NCBI RefSeq assembly: GCF_004193775.1 | Contig: NC_041006.1 | Coordinates: 25,720,388-25,784,387, forward strand | Length of the DNA: 64,000 nt | Direction of reading: 5' to 3' | Origin: Glycine soja | Taxonomy: Eukaryota > Streptophyta > Magnoliopsida > Fabales > Fabaceae | In this document: positions 21,858 to 34,139 of the stretch, in pieces | Layout: each line of letters opens with the position of its first letter | How positions within the stretch are numbered: position 1 is the first letter of the stretch | Made by a program: the position numbers and the translations under genes | The notes under the pieces: generated by a model | The model's database searches: none | Told to the model about the DNA's origin: nothing | Seen by the model: the letters and a program-made list of their open reading frames with translations, nothing else

Positions 21858-23158
21858 ATTGCATCATTATTGCCATCGAAACGTTCCCAAATATGCTCCA
21901 CCAAGTTTACTTGAAGTTGTTGATGAACTCCTCTTGTATGCATATAACGCCTTGCTTGCAGGTATGCAACAAAGTCGGGATGAGCACCATGAGATACGTC
22001 AATGTTTGAAATGTCTTTGTCAATATGATCATAATCAACATCAATGGTACCATTTTAAGTATGTCGTTCATCTTCAACAATCATATTATGCAATATAATG
22101 CATGACAATATTATGTTCTTCATGGTACCCATTTGCCAATTACGCGATGAACCACATATAATTGTGAAATGAGATTTAAGCACACCAAATGTTCTCTCCA
22201 CATCCTTTCTTGCCATTTCTTGACATTTTGCAAATAACTTTTTTTTTCTCTCCCTATGGCATTGGGATGGTCTTAACTTACGTGTCCCAATTAGGATAAA
22301 TGTCATCTGCAAGATATGGCTCTATTAATTGTAATGGTTCTATTAGTAGTAAATTTCACTGGAGGAATTCAACCTTATAAAATGTCATTAAACATAGGAG
22401 ATTGATTTAACACATTAATGTCATTGTTTGAACATGCAACTTTGAAATATGCATGCGAAATCCATAAATCTTATGACGCGACAGCCTCAAGTATTATTGT
22501 GGGTTTTTTATGATCACCTCTACAATATTGGCCTTGCCAACTGGATAATATTTTCCATTTCCAATGTATGCAATCAAAAGAACCCAACATACCTGGAAAC
22601 CCATGTGCCTCTCGAATTTATAGTAGGTGATTGATGTCATTGTTGTTAGGCCTTCTCAGATACTCGTCTCCAAATATATTGTTCACACCCTTTCGAAAGC
22701 TTCTAATCATTCAACTCTAGTGCTTTCGCCGATTCTAACATACTCATCCACACTATCGATAGGTGATCTGTATGTCAATATACAAATTACTGTAGTGCAT
22801 TTCTGCAAAAGTGAAAGACCCCTTCTACCAGATGCATTAGATCTCATTTGGAAATATGAATAACAATTATTGCGAGCGTCTGCAATTTGAAGGAACAACT
22901 GCTTTTGCATTCGGAACCTCCATCGAAATTAACTCTCTGTGTATATGCAATTTTCATAGAAGTAGTCATTCTTCAAACGACTATGTCCGTCTTCACGATT
23001 GCAATTTATGTTTCTTCTTATTCGTCTGGGCCAGTTGATGCTCTCTACTTGTTGCAACTAGTGTAAGTATCTCATGATTTCTTCATTAGTATTATCTTCA
23101 AGTGCTTCATCAACAATTTTTTGTCAGACTCTATTGAAGTCAGAATTTCGAGCCATTT
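21858..23158 (-). pseudogene. PIF/Harbinger transposase (DDE_Tnp4), decayed
   Basis: Minus-strand pieces follow the order of the plant Harbinger transposase. They start with MARNSDFNRV and DEALEDNTNEEIMRYLH (23155-23060), then the helix-turn-helix-like FRMQKQLFLQIADA and QMRSNASGRRGLSLLQKCTT (22910-22790). The catalytic region follows, around the motif reading GSFDCIHWKWK-type (22600-22540, frameshifted). The best-preserved piece is 22055-22312, with KCQEMARKDVERTFGVLKSH and IILSCIILHNMIVEDERHT. The C-terminus ends LVEHIWERFDGNNDAI near 21860. Several stops (for example at 23128, 22700, 22480) and frameshifts make it inactive. No intact MYB-like partner gene is present. Confidence 0.8.
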
Positions 23159-23850
23159 TAGAGTGAGTAAGGGTAGAAAAAAGACACAAGAAGTATGAAG
23201 AAGAAGGTCGGTGTGCATGAATAAAATGAAACTAAACAATTAAATAGTATCATCAATAACGACTAGTTTTTACGATTAGTTTTTAATGGATATTTTTTAA
23301 TGGCTAGATTTTTAACAGTCTCTTAACAGTTATAGATTAACAAATAACTTTCATAATTAAAAATAAACTTCAGCATTCAACTAATTGAAAATGTGTTACA
23401 GCATACTGATATTAGTACATAAAAAATAAACTACTAAACTAATAAAAAAATTAATTAAAAAGAAACTTAAACATACAACTAATTAACGATAGCTTAAGAC
23501 ATAAAAACTAATAAACTTCTTTAAAGTATAATTACAAGTGATTTCGTATTTCCTATGTTGATTTTCAATCATGTTAATCGTGTACTTCATAAGAATATTG
23601 TACATCTTCTTTAAAGTTCATGCTGTCTATTTGTAAAAGAAGTAAAATTTAAAGATTAATTAAGAAAAATTAAAATTTATTATGTGTATTTGCAAAAGAA
23701 ATAAAGTTTAAGGGGATTTAATGCTTTTTTTCCAATAATAATTATAAGTATATTTTTTTTAAAAGAGTGGTTAGATCAAAATTAGATGGAGAAACATACA
23801 TGTGATACACTTAGTTCAGTGTTACAAATTGAGGAACACCAAAGAGTTAT
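23159..23850. other. AT-rich flank, nothing recognised
   Basis: No coding sequence supported. The right end of the Harbinger element should lie here or have been lost. Confidence 0.4.
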
Positions 23851-24170
23851 CGTACACAGACTTATGTGGCCCATCTTTCACATGGACTTGTTCAACAGTG
23901 CTTCGAATTGGATCAATCTTTACAGACTATTTGATTATTGCTTTGTGGGCTACCGTGTTTTTTCCCGCTCAAAATTAGGTCTGTTGCCGCCAACTCAACC
24001 AAGGGCTTATTAGTTATTACTGCTTTTGGTGTATCAGATTATTTGTTGTATCTGATTACAAGTGCATGCTACTGCTTTTGGTGTTCCCTCTTGAATCTTG
24101 AGTTTCTTTGTGCATTAGTGAATTGTAATTTGTGGATTCTAAACTATAGTTTGGAGAATGTAAATAAAAT
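23851..24170 (+). repeat. Uninterrupted copy of the 13.6/17.2-kb dispersed repeat
   Basis: Bases 23862-23960 match 13604-13697, and 24085-24165 match 17150-17270. It acts as an approximate internal empty-site reference for the TIR element at 13698-16624. Confidence 0.55.
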
Positions 24171-26214
24171 GAATTTGATTTTTATACACTATCATTAAAA
24201 AAATATTATTAATCAATTAAATGTAATCCAAACACACCAGTGCTTCATAAAACAGGAGCGACAAGCCCAGCGCTTTCACTTCAATATTGACCCAATAAAA
24301 TCTCAAAGACAAAAACGTGCAATGCATTTTAAATACCTTATAAATATATGCTATCCCTTCGGAGATTAGGTCCAAGTCTTAACTAACTCAAGTTGTGCTG
24401 GGCGAGACAAATTTAGACAATATAATATATCATTATAATACTGCTTAAGTATCTAATGCTGTGTAGAAAAAAACATATTTTAGTGCCCAGAAAAATCGTG
24501 GCCATTGTTTATGATCCTCGACTACTTTCCTAATTCCTATTGACCTAATATTTAATCAGACAGGGTTTTCCTTCTTGACTTTTACTTTTCTACTATTCTT
24601 GAAAGATTTTCTAAATGACCGAAAATAAACAATACTTCTAGTTAACTAGTATCTTAAAACACTAGTTAAAAAAATAAAAATAAAAGGTTTTAATTAAAAG
24701 TTATATAAGAACAAACATTTAAAATTTAAATTATAGGAGAGCATATTTTAATGCATCTCAATGAATTTTTTATTTTATTTTACTTCTTTAGTTGGTGCTA
24801 TAAGGACACTTATTAAGATTGTCATAATTCATAAACAATTTATCAAACAAATATCTGACAATGCGCTGTGTTATAATTTTCCCCTTTTTCTTTTTTCTCG
24901 TTTTGTACAAAGTCACACATACGAATGTGGGAGTTTGTTATTTGACCTTTTACTTTTCGGCCTAGTTGTTACGATCTGATGCATCTTCCCTCTCCCATAA
25001 GAAGAAAATCTAGAATACTTTGATCTCACTCCTACGTTGCCAAAATTCTATAAAGTTTTGTGTCAATTTGGTAATGGTCGATTCCTTTCTTTCTATCTTA
25101 CCTAATAATCCTATACGTGTGATTCTATTCACAAGATTTACAAGACATTAATTTAGATGGTACAATTCCACAACGGGTTGATCGGGTTTTTTTCCAACAC
25201 AAATTAATTAAAATGATAAATTCTTAACTCCGTTTCCTTTTTTTTTTCTTCTTTAGCACTATAATTAATTAATTCCGTGCTGTTTCCATATGCTGTAAGA
25301 GCTGCCTTCATGCTGGCACGCGACACCGTGAAGGCCCAGGTTCTCCCATAAGACCATACTTCCTTTTTCATTTCACACTATAAACCCAACGAAGTCAAAT
25401 AAAAACAATTTTTTTTAATAAAAAAAACAGCGTCCACCAACATCAAATCATTGAATTACTTTACCCATTTACATCGAATATATGTCAAAGAGTTAAGGCC
25501 AAAAATATGAACTTCGGGTGTTTGACGCCGACTAAACCGACACAAAAGTTTTAGACCTCATTTACCCCATAACATGTACGTAATCATGCCTTCAATAATC
25601 ATGTCAACGCTTTTACAACCAAGAGCTTGCGCCTCACCCCAATTCATTCATCACGCTCGTAAAAGTAAATTTAAGTGTGTTTGAATTATAGTAGAGTTTT
25701 TTTACTCTCTTTTTATTATAGATCACAAATATTCTTCTAGGAAGCAATCTGTATAATTTTGTGAGATGATTATGAGACATAAATTCTCTTTAAATATTTT
25801 AACGCAATTATACATTTAAAATTTAAATTCGAGATTTCTAATTAAATTAGAATAATCACGAGTCAATTAATTCACGTTAGGTGATGAATTAGAGTAGAAT
25901 TTGATTGAACTTAATTTTGTAAAATAAAATTTAGTTAAAATTAATTTTAATGTAATTTAATTTATATTTAAAGTTTTTTTAAAAAAAAACAAGAGAGATA
26001 ACTTTATTGTAAACCTTAGTTTTAAGTATTGATTAAAAAAAAACTCACTTTAAGTGAAGTCAGGCTCAATTCAATGACAAAAGCAATTTACCATATTTCT
26101 ATAATGGCTAAACCTCAGTTCAGTTTGGATTCTCGGAAGCCAAATGAAAAACCAACTCAAAGGCTCAAAACCAAGTTCCCCGAATAAACTAAAACAAGAG
26201 TAAAAGCAAAACCA
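24171..26214. other. Intergenic DNA upstream of the kinase 3' end
   Basis: Two kilobases of AT-rich sequence with no supported gene, repeat or RNA. The part nearest 26414 is presumably 3' UTR of the kinase gene. Confidence 0.5.
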
Positions 26215-26414
26215 TGATATTTATACTATAGAATCAGCCTCTGTACAACGCGCCACAACCGGCGCAAGTTAAAACTCTTCCATCAAAGTCAGTTCACAAA
26301 TCATGAATATGTATGTATGTATATCTACCCAATTTACAAAAATTAAAAATCAACGAATCTGAATATAATCAAAATTTTAACGATTGTGATGAACAATCTT
26401 GGAAACCCCCAATT

Positions 26415-27440
26415 TCACCTAACACTACTCCACCCATCCGATTCTGACCAACTCGCCGGCCGATTAACCGTCAAAAGCTGCCGGAGCCGGTCCTCCGGCG
26501 AACAGAACCCGTCATCAAAATCCCACTTGTCTTGAAATTCCGGCGAACTGGGAAGCGAATTCGTCACGCTAGAAACCCAATCGGGGAAATCAAAGTGGCT
26601 TCTCGGCGACTCATGAACGCGCTTAAATGGAACAGTGCCATCATTAATAAGAAAAGGGTGTTTCAATAGCATTTCTGCGCTCCACCTCTTCTTAGGATCC
26701 TTAATAAAACATTTTTCAATAAAATCTTTTCCATCTTCGGACAAATTATTAGGGATCTCGGGAACCTCTTCTCCCACCCCAATTCGAAGCAACAGCGACC
26801 ACATGCTCGCCCCCTTCTCCACCTGCCACGCCGGTTTCCCGGTCACCATCTCCACAATTGTACATCCCAAAGCCCATATATCGGCCGGCGATTCGCACTC
26901 GCCGCCGGTCGCTTGCTCCGGCGACATAAACATCGGAGTCCCCCTGCATTCACTCTTCTCCTGTTTCTGCCCTGCCTCCCTCGCAAGCCCGAAATCCGCA
27001 ATTTTGATACCTCCGTCCCCGAATACGAGGATGTTCTGCAGCTTTATGTCGCAGTGAACAAACCCGCTTTTGTGCACGTGGCTCAGACCCTCCACGATGG
27101 CCCTCGTGTATTCCCGAGCCTCATGCTCGGAAATCTGGCCATCGTGATTCTTCAATTCATCGGCAAGGCTCCCGCCGGCGGCGTATTCGAGGAACAGATT
27201 GTAGTACTCAACGCCGTTCTCGAAACTGCAGTCGTCTCCGAAGCAGCGAATTATCCTCGGAGACGACGAACCTAGGCGATCCAGCACGTGTTTCTCGTTT
27301 CTTAGCCAGCACGAGGTTTGAGCCTCCGCGGACTTAACGGCGGTTAGAGACGGAAACTGATTCGGATTTGTAGTCGGAATCGCTAAACTAACGGTAGCGA
27401 AGCTTCCTCGCCCGAGGGCGTCTCCTCGAACCCAATCCAT
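26415..27440 (-). CDS. MAPKKK17/18: MAPKKK17/18-type protein kinase, single exon
   Basis: A 341-aa Ser/Thr kinase in one uninterrupted exon. The kinase domain spans about residues 3-264: glycine loop GRGSFATV (10-17), ATP lysine K36 in TAVKSAEA, catalytic loop HCDIKLQN (129-136, Asp131), DFG (149-151), the activation-segment end GTPMFMSPE (168-175) and the DIWALGC helix (187-193). The HCD spelling in place of HRD is usual for this clade. A short tail (265-341) has FDFPDWVSSV and ends WSESDGWSSVR. Length, intronless structure and motifs fit the plant MEKK-like MAPKKK13-21 group, closest to MAPKKK17/18. In Arabidopsis, MAPKKK17/18 is induced by abscisic acid and activates MKK3 and group C MAP kinases. 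The start is the first ATG of the frame, 170-180 bp below a TATA box. Family call is strong; the exact orthologue is inferred. Confidence 0.92.
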   Translation of the reverse strand: MDWVRGDALGRGSFATVSLAIPTTNPNQFPSLTAVKSAEAQTSCWLRNEKHVLDRLGSSSPRIIRCFGDDCSFENGVEYYNLFLEYAAGGSLADELKNHDGQISEHEAREYTRAIVEGLSHVHKSGFVHCDIKLQNILVFGDGGIKIADFGLAREAGQKQEKSECRGTPMFMSPEQATGGECESPADIWALGCTIVEMVTGKPAWQVEKGASMWSLLLRIGVGEEVPEIPNNLSEDGKDFIEKCFIKDPKKRWSAEMLLKHPFLINDGTVPFKRVHESPRSHFDFPDWVSSVTNSLPSSPEFQDKWDFDDGFCSPEDRLRQLLTVNRPASWSESDGWSSVR

Positions 27441-27610
27441 GTTTCAAATTTCAATTGAACTCTGTTACCAAAAATCAATCACTGCGTTTGAGAGCGTGTT
27501 CCTATTTGGCTTTGTCTGAAAGAAAGATAGAAAGAGAGAAGTGAGAAGCCCAAAAACTCAATAAGAAAGAAAGAAAGTGTGAACTGTGGCCACTAAGAAT
27601 GAGCAACGGT

Positions 27611-27620
27611 TCTTTATATA
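27611..27620 (-). promoter_or_regulatory. TATA box of the kinase gene
   Basis: On the minus strand this reads TATATAAAGA, about 170 bp before the kinase ATG. It leaves a leader of roughly 140 nt that is AAAG-rich when read on the plus strand (CTTT-rich in the transcript). Confidence 0.6.
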
Positions 27621-27838
27621 CGGGAAATATGGTTGATATTCAATGACCTAAGCCTCAAGCTGTCTCGGCAAAATTATTATTAAAAGATATTTAAGAGAAA
27701 AAAAAAGGGGCAACGAAAATGCTAAATATTCGTGGGGGTGATTGAAGCATGTGATAGGCGAGGATATTTTTCTCACCAAGTAAGAAGAAGTGTTTTTGTT
27801 TTTCCTAATTTGGCTGAACTAGCGTACCACACTCCTGA

Positions 27839-27995
27839 ACGTGGTTGATGAGATGAACGTTTTCGAAAGATCTTTTATGACAGATATCACGCTGCTTCGA
27901 AAGTGACGTGTAAATACGCCCGTGTAAAATTTGTAAAATTATGTGTACACTAAATTAACTATTTATGAGGGACTCGTTTGGTGTATGATACGTGT
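27839..27995 (-). promoter_or_regulatory. Cluster of ACGTG (ABRE-core) motifs
   Basis: ACGTG cores occur at 27839-27843, 27906-27910 and 27990-27994 (the last two as ACGTGT), 400-555 bp upstream of the kinase start. ABRE-type G-box cores bind bZIP factors in abscisic-acid responses, which suits the ABA-inducible MAPKKK17/18 clade. The motifs are seen; function is inferred. Confidence 0.4.
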
Positions 27996-28106
27996 GATTT
28001 GAGTAATTATGTCGTTTTACGCATCATATCGGAGTATCTAAGCGTGTATAAGTAGTTTTTTTGGTCGTAGGAAAACTTTTACGCGATTATTAAGCCCTAA
28101 ATAATA

Positions 28107-29476
28107 CTCCTTCGATTTTTAAATAAGAGTCGTTTAAGGTAAAAAATTAAATAACCACGAAAGTTATAAGTATTTTTTATTTGAAGGGAATTTATAAATA
28201 TATTTTCCATTTTATCTTTTTTAATTCTTTGTTTTCCACTAAATTCAAGGAATAACTGTCATCAATTCTCTATTTCTACATTTAACGTTTTCAAATTCTC
28301 TCTTGAGAAACTAAAATTTCGGGCTTACAGTACAACCTCTCGAATACTCCTTTTTATTGAATTTCCACTGCATCGTACTACTCTTTTTATTTAATACTCC
28401 ATTATCTCAAATTTCCAGTATCTCTTTGGTTTACTTCTTAACCTCTCATTCTTTATAATTTCGTGAAATCCCTTTGCGTAAACGAACAACCATTCGATCT
28501 TTAGCTTGTGCCTTGAATAAAAATCCAGCTTCAGTATTTAACTTTGCCGAAAAAAAATTCACAAGTTGAAGACCATCCCACCCAGAATATATATATGCTG
28601 CCACTCAGAATGCTGTCAATAAAACTTAGGAAGAAAAAATTTCAACATCTTTCTAACCACGGTCCAAAATCATTTTTTGAAAATCTTCTTCTGGAAATTT
28701 GTTCAAATCAAATCCACAATCTGCCTTTTCATTTAAGTCAAAATCCCTTGTAACTTTCTCCTTTTTGATTTTGTCATCTTGCAAGTTTGATTCGGCATAA
28801 TCTTCAATGTTATCAAATGAGTCTTCAATTCTTTTTTTGTATGCTATCAAATGAATCTTCAACTCCCTCTATACTTTCATTCTTTCAAAAGAGTCTTCAA
28901 CTCTTTCTTTCAAGCAAATATCACCAGGAGTTTCTTCCATGATTTTGTCATCTTGCAAGCCTAATTCAGCATCATCATCAATGCTATCAAAGGAGTCTTC
29001 AATTCTTTTTTTCTTCTATGCTGTCAAATGAATCTTCAACTCTCTCTACTTCCATGCTTTCAAAGGAGTCTTCAACTCTTTCTTCCAAGCAAATATAACT
29101 AGGAGTATCTTTTTTCATTCTTATGTTATTTGTGGTTCAATTTCATGTTTTCCTTTTAAATAAAAATTGAGATTCATAAAAAAAACAATATTGAATTTTC
29201 TATTATTGAGAATTAAGTTTTTTGTATTGGGAGTAGATGCAAAATGTTGTTTAATAGAAGTACTTTAAATCTCAACGAGCTATTTTGAGAGTATCTAGAC
29301 GTAACAATTCTCAACTTAAAAATATTTATCATCTAACTTGGGAGTATATAAAAATAATTTATGGAGAGAAGGGTATAATTGGGAGGAAAAAATTATATCA
29401 CCTTAAAATCTGAAAATGACAAATAAATAGGAAAAAAATATTTAAAAAATCCGGGAGTTAAAAAAAACGGAGGAAG
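28107..29476 (-). mobile_element. Mariner/Stowaway-like element with a degenerate acidic repeat ORF
   Basis: It begins CTCCTTCGATTTTTAAATAA and, reverse-complemented at the other end, CTTCCTCCGTTTTTTTTAA. TA dinucleotides flank it at 28105-28106 and 29477-29478. These features match the Tc1/mariner superfamily. The interior (28640-29110) carries, on the minus strand, repeated acidic coding phrases (ERVEDSFESMEVERVEDSFD, DDAELGLQDDKIMEETPGDI, ERVEDSFERMK) and a frame with DFDLNEKADCGFDLNKFPEE (28653-28862). Plant mariner transposases often start with acidic 'DLN' regions, so this may be such an N-terminus, but no catalytic domain is seen. Stops interrupt the repeats. Confidence 0.45.
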
Positions 29477-31116
29477 TAGTTATTATTTTATTTGAGGTGT
29501 GTTTTGCATTAATCATGAGTTTGTTTTGGGCAGAAAATTATGGGCACGATCTTCACAATACTCACTACTGCTTCCGGCTTCCGAATTGTCGTCACTCAAT
29601 CTTATCCTTTTTATTACAAATTGCTAGGAAGTAGTTGCTCAAACTTAACAAATTGCTTTTTTTATTTAAATAATAAACACAACAAATTGCTATCTATTTA
29701 AATATTCGTAGATTTATTGGAATATGCTCGACTCAAAGGTTTTTCGTCGGCCTTTTTAATTTTCCTCGCTTTCGATGATGGGTTGGAAATTACATGCACT
29801 GAATTAATCCGGTAACAGGTGACATCAATCTGGCCTCTAAAATCATTTCTTTTTCAAGAAAAGTAATATTAAGAGCAAATTATTTATGGCCTTTGATATA
29901 TGAGTAAATTATTTTATCTGTGTTGAACTTTGAGAAATTATAAAAATTTACAACTTTCTTAACGAATTTCTTAAGGTAAATATGCATTTTTTTTAATTTT
30001 CAAATACAAATACTTTTGCCATAAATTTCTGTGCAAATCCGCACATACACGCGAAATTAATTAAGAAAGCATCAGCAATGTTCAACATTAAATTCCGCTT
30101 TTCACTATGTTTTACAAATCTTACAACAAAATTAATATATTTAATTTTACACGTTAAAATATTTTACTCTGGATTTTTTTTCATTTAATTTTAAGCAAGA
30201 TTCAATATATAAATAGGATATAAAAAAATCGAATAGTAAATGTTTCTAAGCCACAAATACATCCAAATAAATTAAAACACAATATGTGATTGTTCTGCTG
30301 TAAATTATTTAATTTAATCGGAAGATCGAAATGCGAATTAAAGATTTGATTTGTGCAACATCATCATAGGAAACTTTTTACGGCTGCAACTCATTCAGTC
30401 TATTTATTTGAAAATCTATCTAAACATACAAAGCATGGATTGAAAAGGTAAATGGTTTCCTGTCTGTATCCCATTTATTCGAAATCAAATCAAATAATAA
30501 ATAATGATCCTTTATTGATAGCCAAATCAGCGAGGCGTATATACTTATTGGTGTTAAAATTAAATCAATCTAAATTAGGTTGCTCAATTGGAAAGGTGAT
30601 AAAAATATGCTGAAAAATTATTAAAAAATAAAACACGTTTCCAATCTAAATAATAGGTTCACGTTTTGCATTAGAAAATAAAATATAGACTGGATTTGTT
30701 CAATTATCAGCCAACACTCGGAAAGCATGCATCTATATATTTCGCGGGGCTGGGCGTGCAGGTGATATATATTATTCAAACGTGTATTCAAGGTTTAAAC
30801 AATTTAAATTACCAAAGTTAAATCTTGCATTAGGATTAAAAATAATTTTATATGTTACTTAGTAAACCTTTCAAAATTAGATGTGTGTTGGATTATAGTT
30901 CCATCTAACTAAACTCACGTTAAACTTAATTACTTTTCCATTTATGCATTGAAAAGTGTAAAATTTCCGTCCAACACCGTTCTAACTTAGTAAAAATGTG
31001 ACAATTTTTTTTTTGAAAATGTTATTAACATGTTTTCACTATATTTTATCAAATGTTATATATAATTCATGTTGCTAAGAGTTTAAAATCTTTATATTAT
31101 AATGACAGAGACAATC
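29477..31116. other. Intergenic DNA, nothing recognised
   Basis: AT-rich sequence without supported genes. Confidence 0.5.
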
Positions 31117-31419
31117 ATGATGGTGATTGTAGTAATGTGTTAATTGAGATATTTTAAAAAGTGTTAATTGAGATATTTATATATTTATTTGTTATTTTGT
31201 TAATCTTTTAAAAATTTAATGATATATTAGATTTTAATTTAAAAATTTAAATATTTAAAAATAATATATAGTTGAGATTAAAATATTTAAAATTTAAAAT
31301 TAAAATTTAATATATATCATCAAATTTCTAAAAGATTAACAAAATAACAAACAAATATATAAAAAACTCAATTATCACTTTCTAAAATATATCAATTAAC
31401 TCATCACAATCATTATCAT
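31117..31419. repeat. Foldback inverted repeat, about 144-bp arms
   Basis: Arm 31117-31260 and arm 31276-31419 are imperfect reverse complements, with matching phrases GTTATTTTGTTAATCTTTTA and GTTAATTGA-ATATTTTA. A third related copy, in the orientation of the first arm, lies at 31976-32090. It may be a MITE end or a foldback element. Confidence 0.65.
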
Positions 31420-32156
31420 TATTGTCGTTGCCACCACAATAATTGTCGTCACCATCGTCACCATCAGCAATCACCACCACTGCTGTCAACTATCACCACC
31501 TTCGCCACCATGACCAATGTTTTAAAATCGAACCGCTCATTGACTCGATGATGCCACTAGGTTAATGGATCAATGGTTGGACCATTGGGTCATTGGTTGA
31601 ACTACATAAAGTATATTAATATATTATTTTTATTATTTTACATCAAGTATGGTTTAAGGGCAATGCAAACAAATGGAAAGTGGAAGGTACTTGGTTCAAA
31701 ACGGTAGACATAGAAAAGTTTAAAATTCAAACTTTAAAAATCAATTAACATGTAATCCGATCAGAATGATTTGATCGGGGTTTTCAGATGATTATTGGCT
31801 TAATGACGTAAGCACCGGGTGGTAGAGCCAGTAACACTGGCCATGACTTTTGTTGTCATTGTTGTCACCACTATGATTGTTACTGCCACCACCATCTTTA
31901 TCAACTGCCTCCTCCTTTGCCACCATGATCGTCGTTGTTGCTATCGCCACCACCATCGTCGACGGTCATCTGATGTTGATGAGTTAACAGTAATTAAGAT
32001 ATTTTATGATGATATTTGTTTAATGAATATTTTAGAGATTTAATGATTATATTATTAGATTTAAATTTAAACTTTTAAATATTTTAATCTCAACCGTCTA
32101 TTATTTTTAATCATGATTTAATTGTTCTCATGTAAAAAAAATATTCTCACAGGTTG

Positions 32157-32194
<38 letters not shown>

Positions 32195-33269
32195 ATTTTG
32201 TCTATAATTTGATTTTCTAAATTGTGTTTTTATTTGTTTTTTATCGGTTATGAATTATAATTTGAACATTTTTTTATATCTTTTTTTTAATATATATTTT
32301 TTGTTATATTGGAAATAAGCTTTAATAAAGAATTGGTAGAAAGGATAAAATATAAGATATCCTTAACAAATGACTTTATCTTATATTTATTATGACTCTA
32401 AAAACCTATTTATTGCTTAAAAATAAAAGAAAAATAAAAGGACACATTTGTTTCATGGAACCTTATTGGATTCTCGGAAATATGGAGATAAGAATATACA
32501 TTTCTATGTTTGTTAGAAGATAATAAAAAATATTCCTTGACATAATGAATTCACAGGAATCCATATCACCAAGGGCAGAGCCAGAAATTTGGTTCAAGGG
32601 GGACCAAAAAAAAATATTAAATTTTTACATTATAAAAAATATAAACAAAGTTTAATATATATATATATATATATCTAATATTTTTATAAATAAAAAAGAT
32701 ATAACTATATTGAATAAAAAACATTTTTTTACCAAAGACTGAAAAAAACATTACTATCTTGCTAATTTGATCATCTATATAAATATAAGAAACAAATAGA
32801 TACATTTTTTTCTTGTAATTATATGAAACATATACTCATTTTTTTTAAATATATTATACATTTATATAAAAAAATATAAATACATTTTTTTTATAATGTA
32901 TTGCATGGGGTAAACATGTAACTTTGTTTCTCACTTATGTCTTTTTAGGGTCTCTTTCTTCAGCAATATAGCACTCGACAATCCAGAGGGTAAAGTACTT
33001 GCAAAAGGCACTCCAGTGCTCAAGTGAGATATCAGTCTAGAACAATAAATGAGAGTGTTAAATGAGAATCAACAATGTCCTTATCTTGATATTCACGTAG
33101 CTATTTGTACATACCTTAGTGGGCCTTTAAATCATGAGCCATTTCTCATGATTACCTTTTTAGGTAATATTTTTCTAATTATCATTAGGGAGTTGAATTA
33201 TCCTATAATGGTTGTTATTAGGATAATCTAGATAGTTTTACCTTTATATGAGCAACAATGGTGAGGTGA
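31420..33269. other. Non-coding DNA with CACCA-type low complexity and (AT)n
   Basis: Two ACC/GTT trinucleotide-rich patches (31420-31510, 31850-31970) bracket a segment at 31515-31800. An (AT)16 tract lies at 32161-32192 and a shorter one at 32655-32674. A dispersed-repeat phrase (GCAGAGCCAGAAATTTGG) is at 32574. No gene is supported. Confidence 0.5.
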
Positions 33270-33800
33270 AGGTATTTAGGTACTTGGCTTGGACAAGTAC
33301 CCGAATACTTACCATTCTAGAGGTCACCTTAGTGGAGGAGACAATAAGTGTTCATATATTCGGCTTGGCTGAATAGTTGAGTCTTGATACAAAGAGGGTT
33401 GAAGGGCACCTTGGGTGATAGGGTTAGAAAAGTACTCGGGTATTCGATCGAGTTGAACACCTAAGTATTGATCTAGAGAGGACAGAAGGGCACCTTGGGT
33501 GATAGGGTGATAGGGTGATGAGAGTACTCGAGTATTAGACCAAGCTGAATACTAGAGTACTGTTCTGGAAAGGAAGGAAAGACACCTTGGGTCACAAAGT
33601 GAAGAGAGTATTTGGGTATTTGGCCAAGCTAAATACTCGAGTACTATTTTAGAAAGTGTCTTGGGAGTATCTAGGCATTTGACGAAGCCAAATTACCTGG
33701 GTACTAATTTAGAGAGAAGTTCACCTTGGATGATATGGTAACAATAGTACTCAAGTACTCAGCTTGGCTGAATATCTGAGTACTTTTGGAGGTTATGCTT
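33270..33800. repeat. Imperfect subrepeats of 63-93 bp
   Basis: About six units share CACCTTGGGTGATAGGGT, GAGAGTACTCGAGTATT and CAAGCTGAATACT-type phrases; units start near 33409, 33486, 33579, 33657 and 33720. Composition and position suggest the LTR or 3' UTR of the Tat-type element. Confidence 0.55.
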
Positions 33801-34139
33801 CAATGTCCTAAAGGTTTTACTAGGGGTATCTTTGGGTATTCAACCTAGTCGAGTACCCATCTAGTATACAAGACCCCCAAGCCTCTTGGAATACAATGAT
33901 TAGGATAGGCTTTAAGGGAGCTCAAAAATTCCTCTTTAGGATGTGTGTCTAAGAGTCGCATTGAATTCTAATTTTTAAAAAGTAAATGTTTTGTTGAGCA
34001 AAATGAGGTACTGCTTGGTATGGGTTAGATCTAAAGGTTGTAAGGGTTTTGTTGGGCATTACCAACCATAGCGGGCTTTCCTATAAAGTGAGGGTTCACC
34101 CATCCTGATTTCATGTTTATTTGATTGTCAAATTTGCTT

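Noticed and set aside
26635..27275. Plus-strand open frames inside the kinase gene
   Set aside because: Shadows of a GC-balanced kinase exon on the other strand; no family resemblance.
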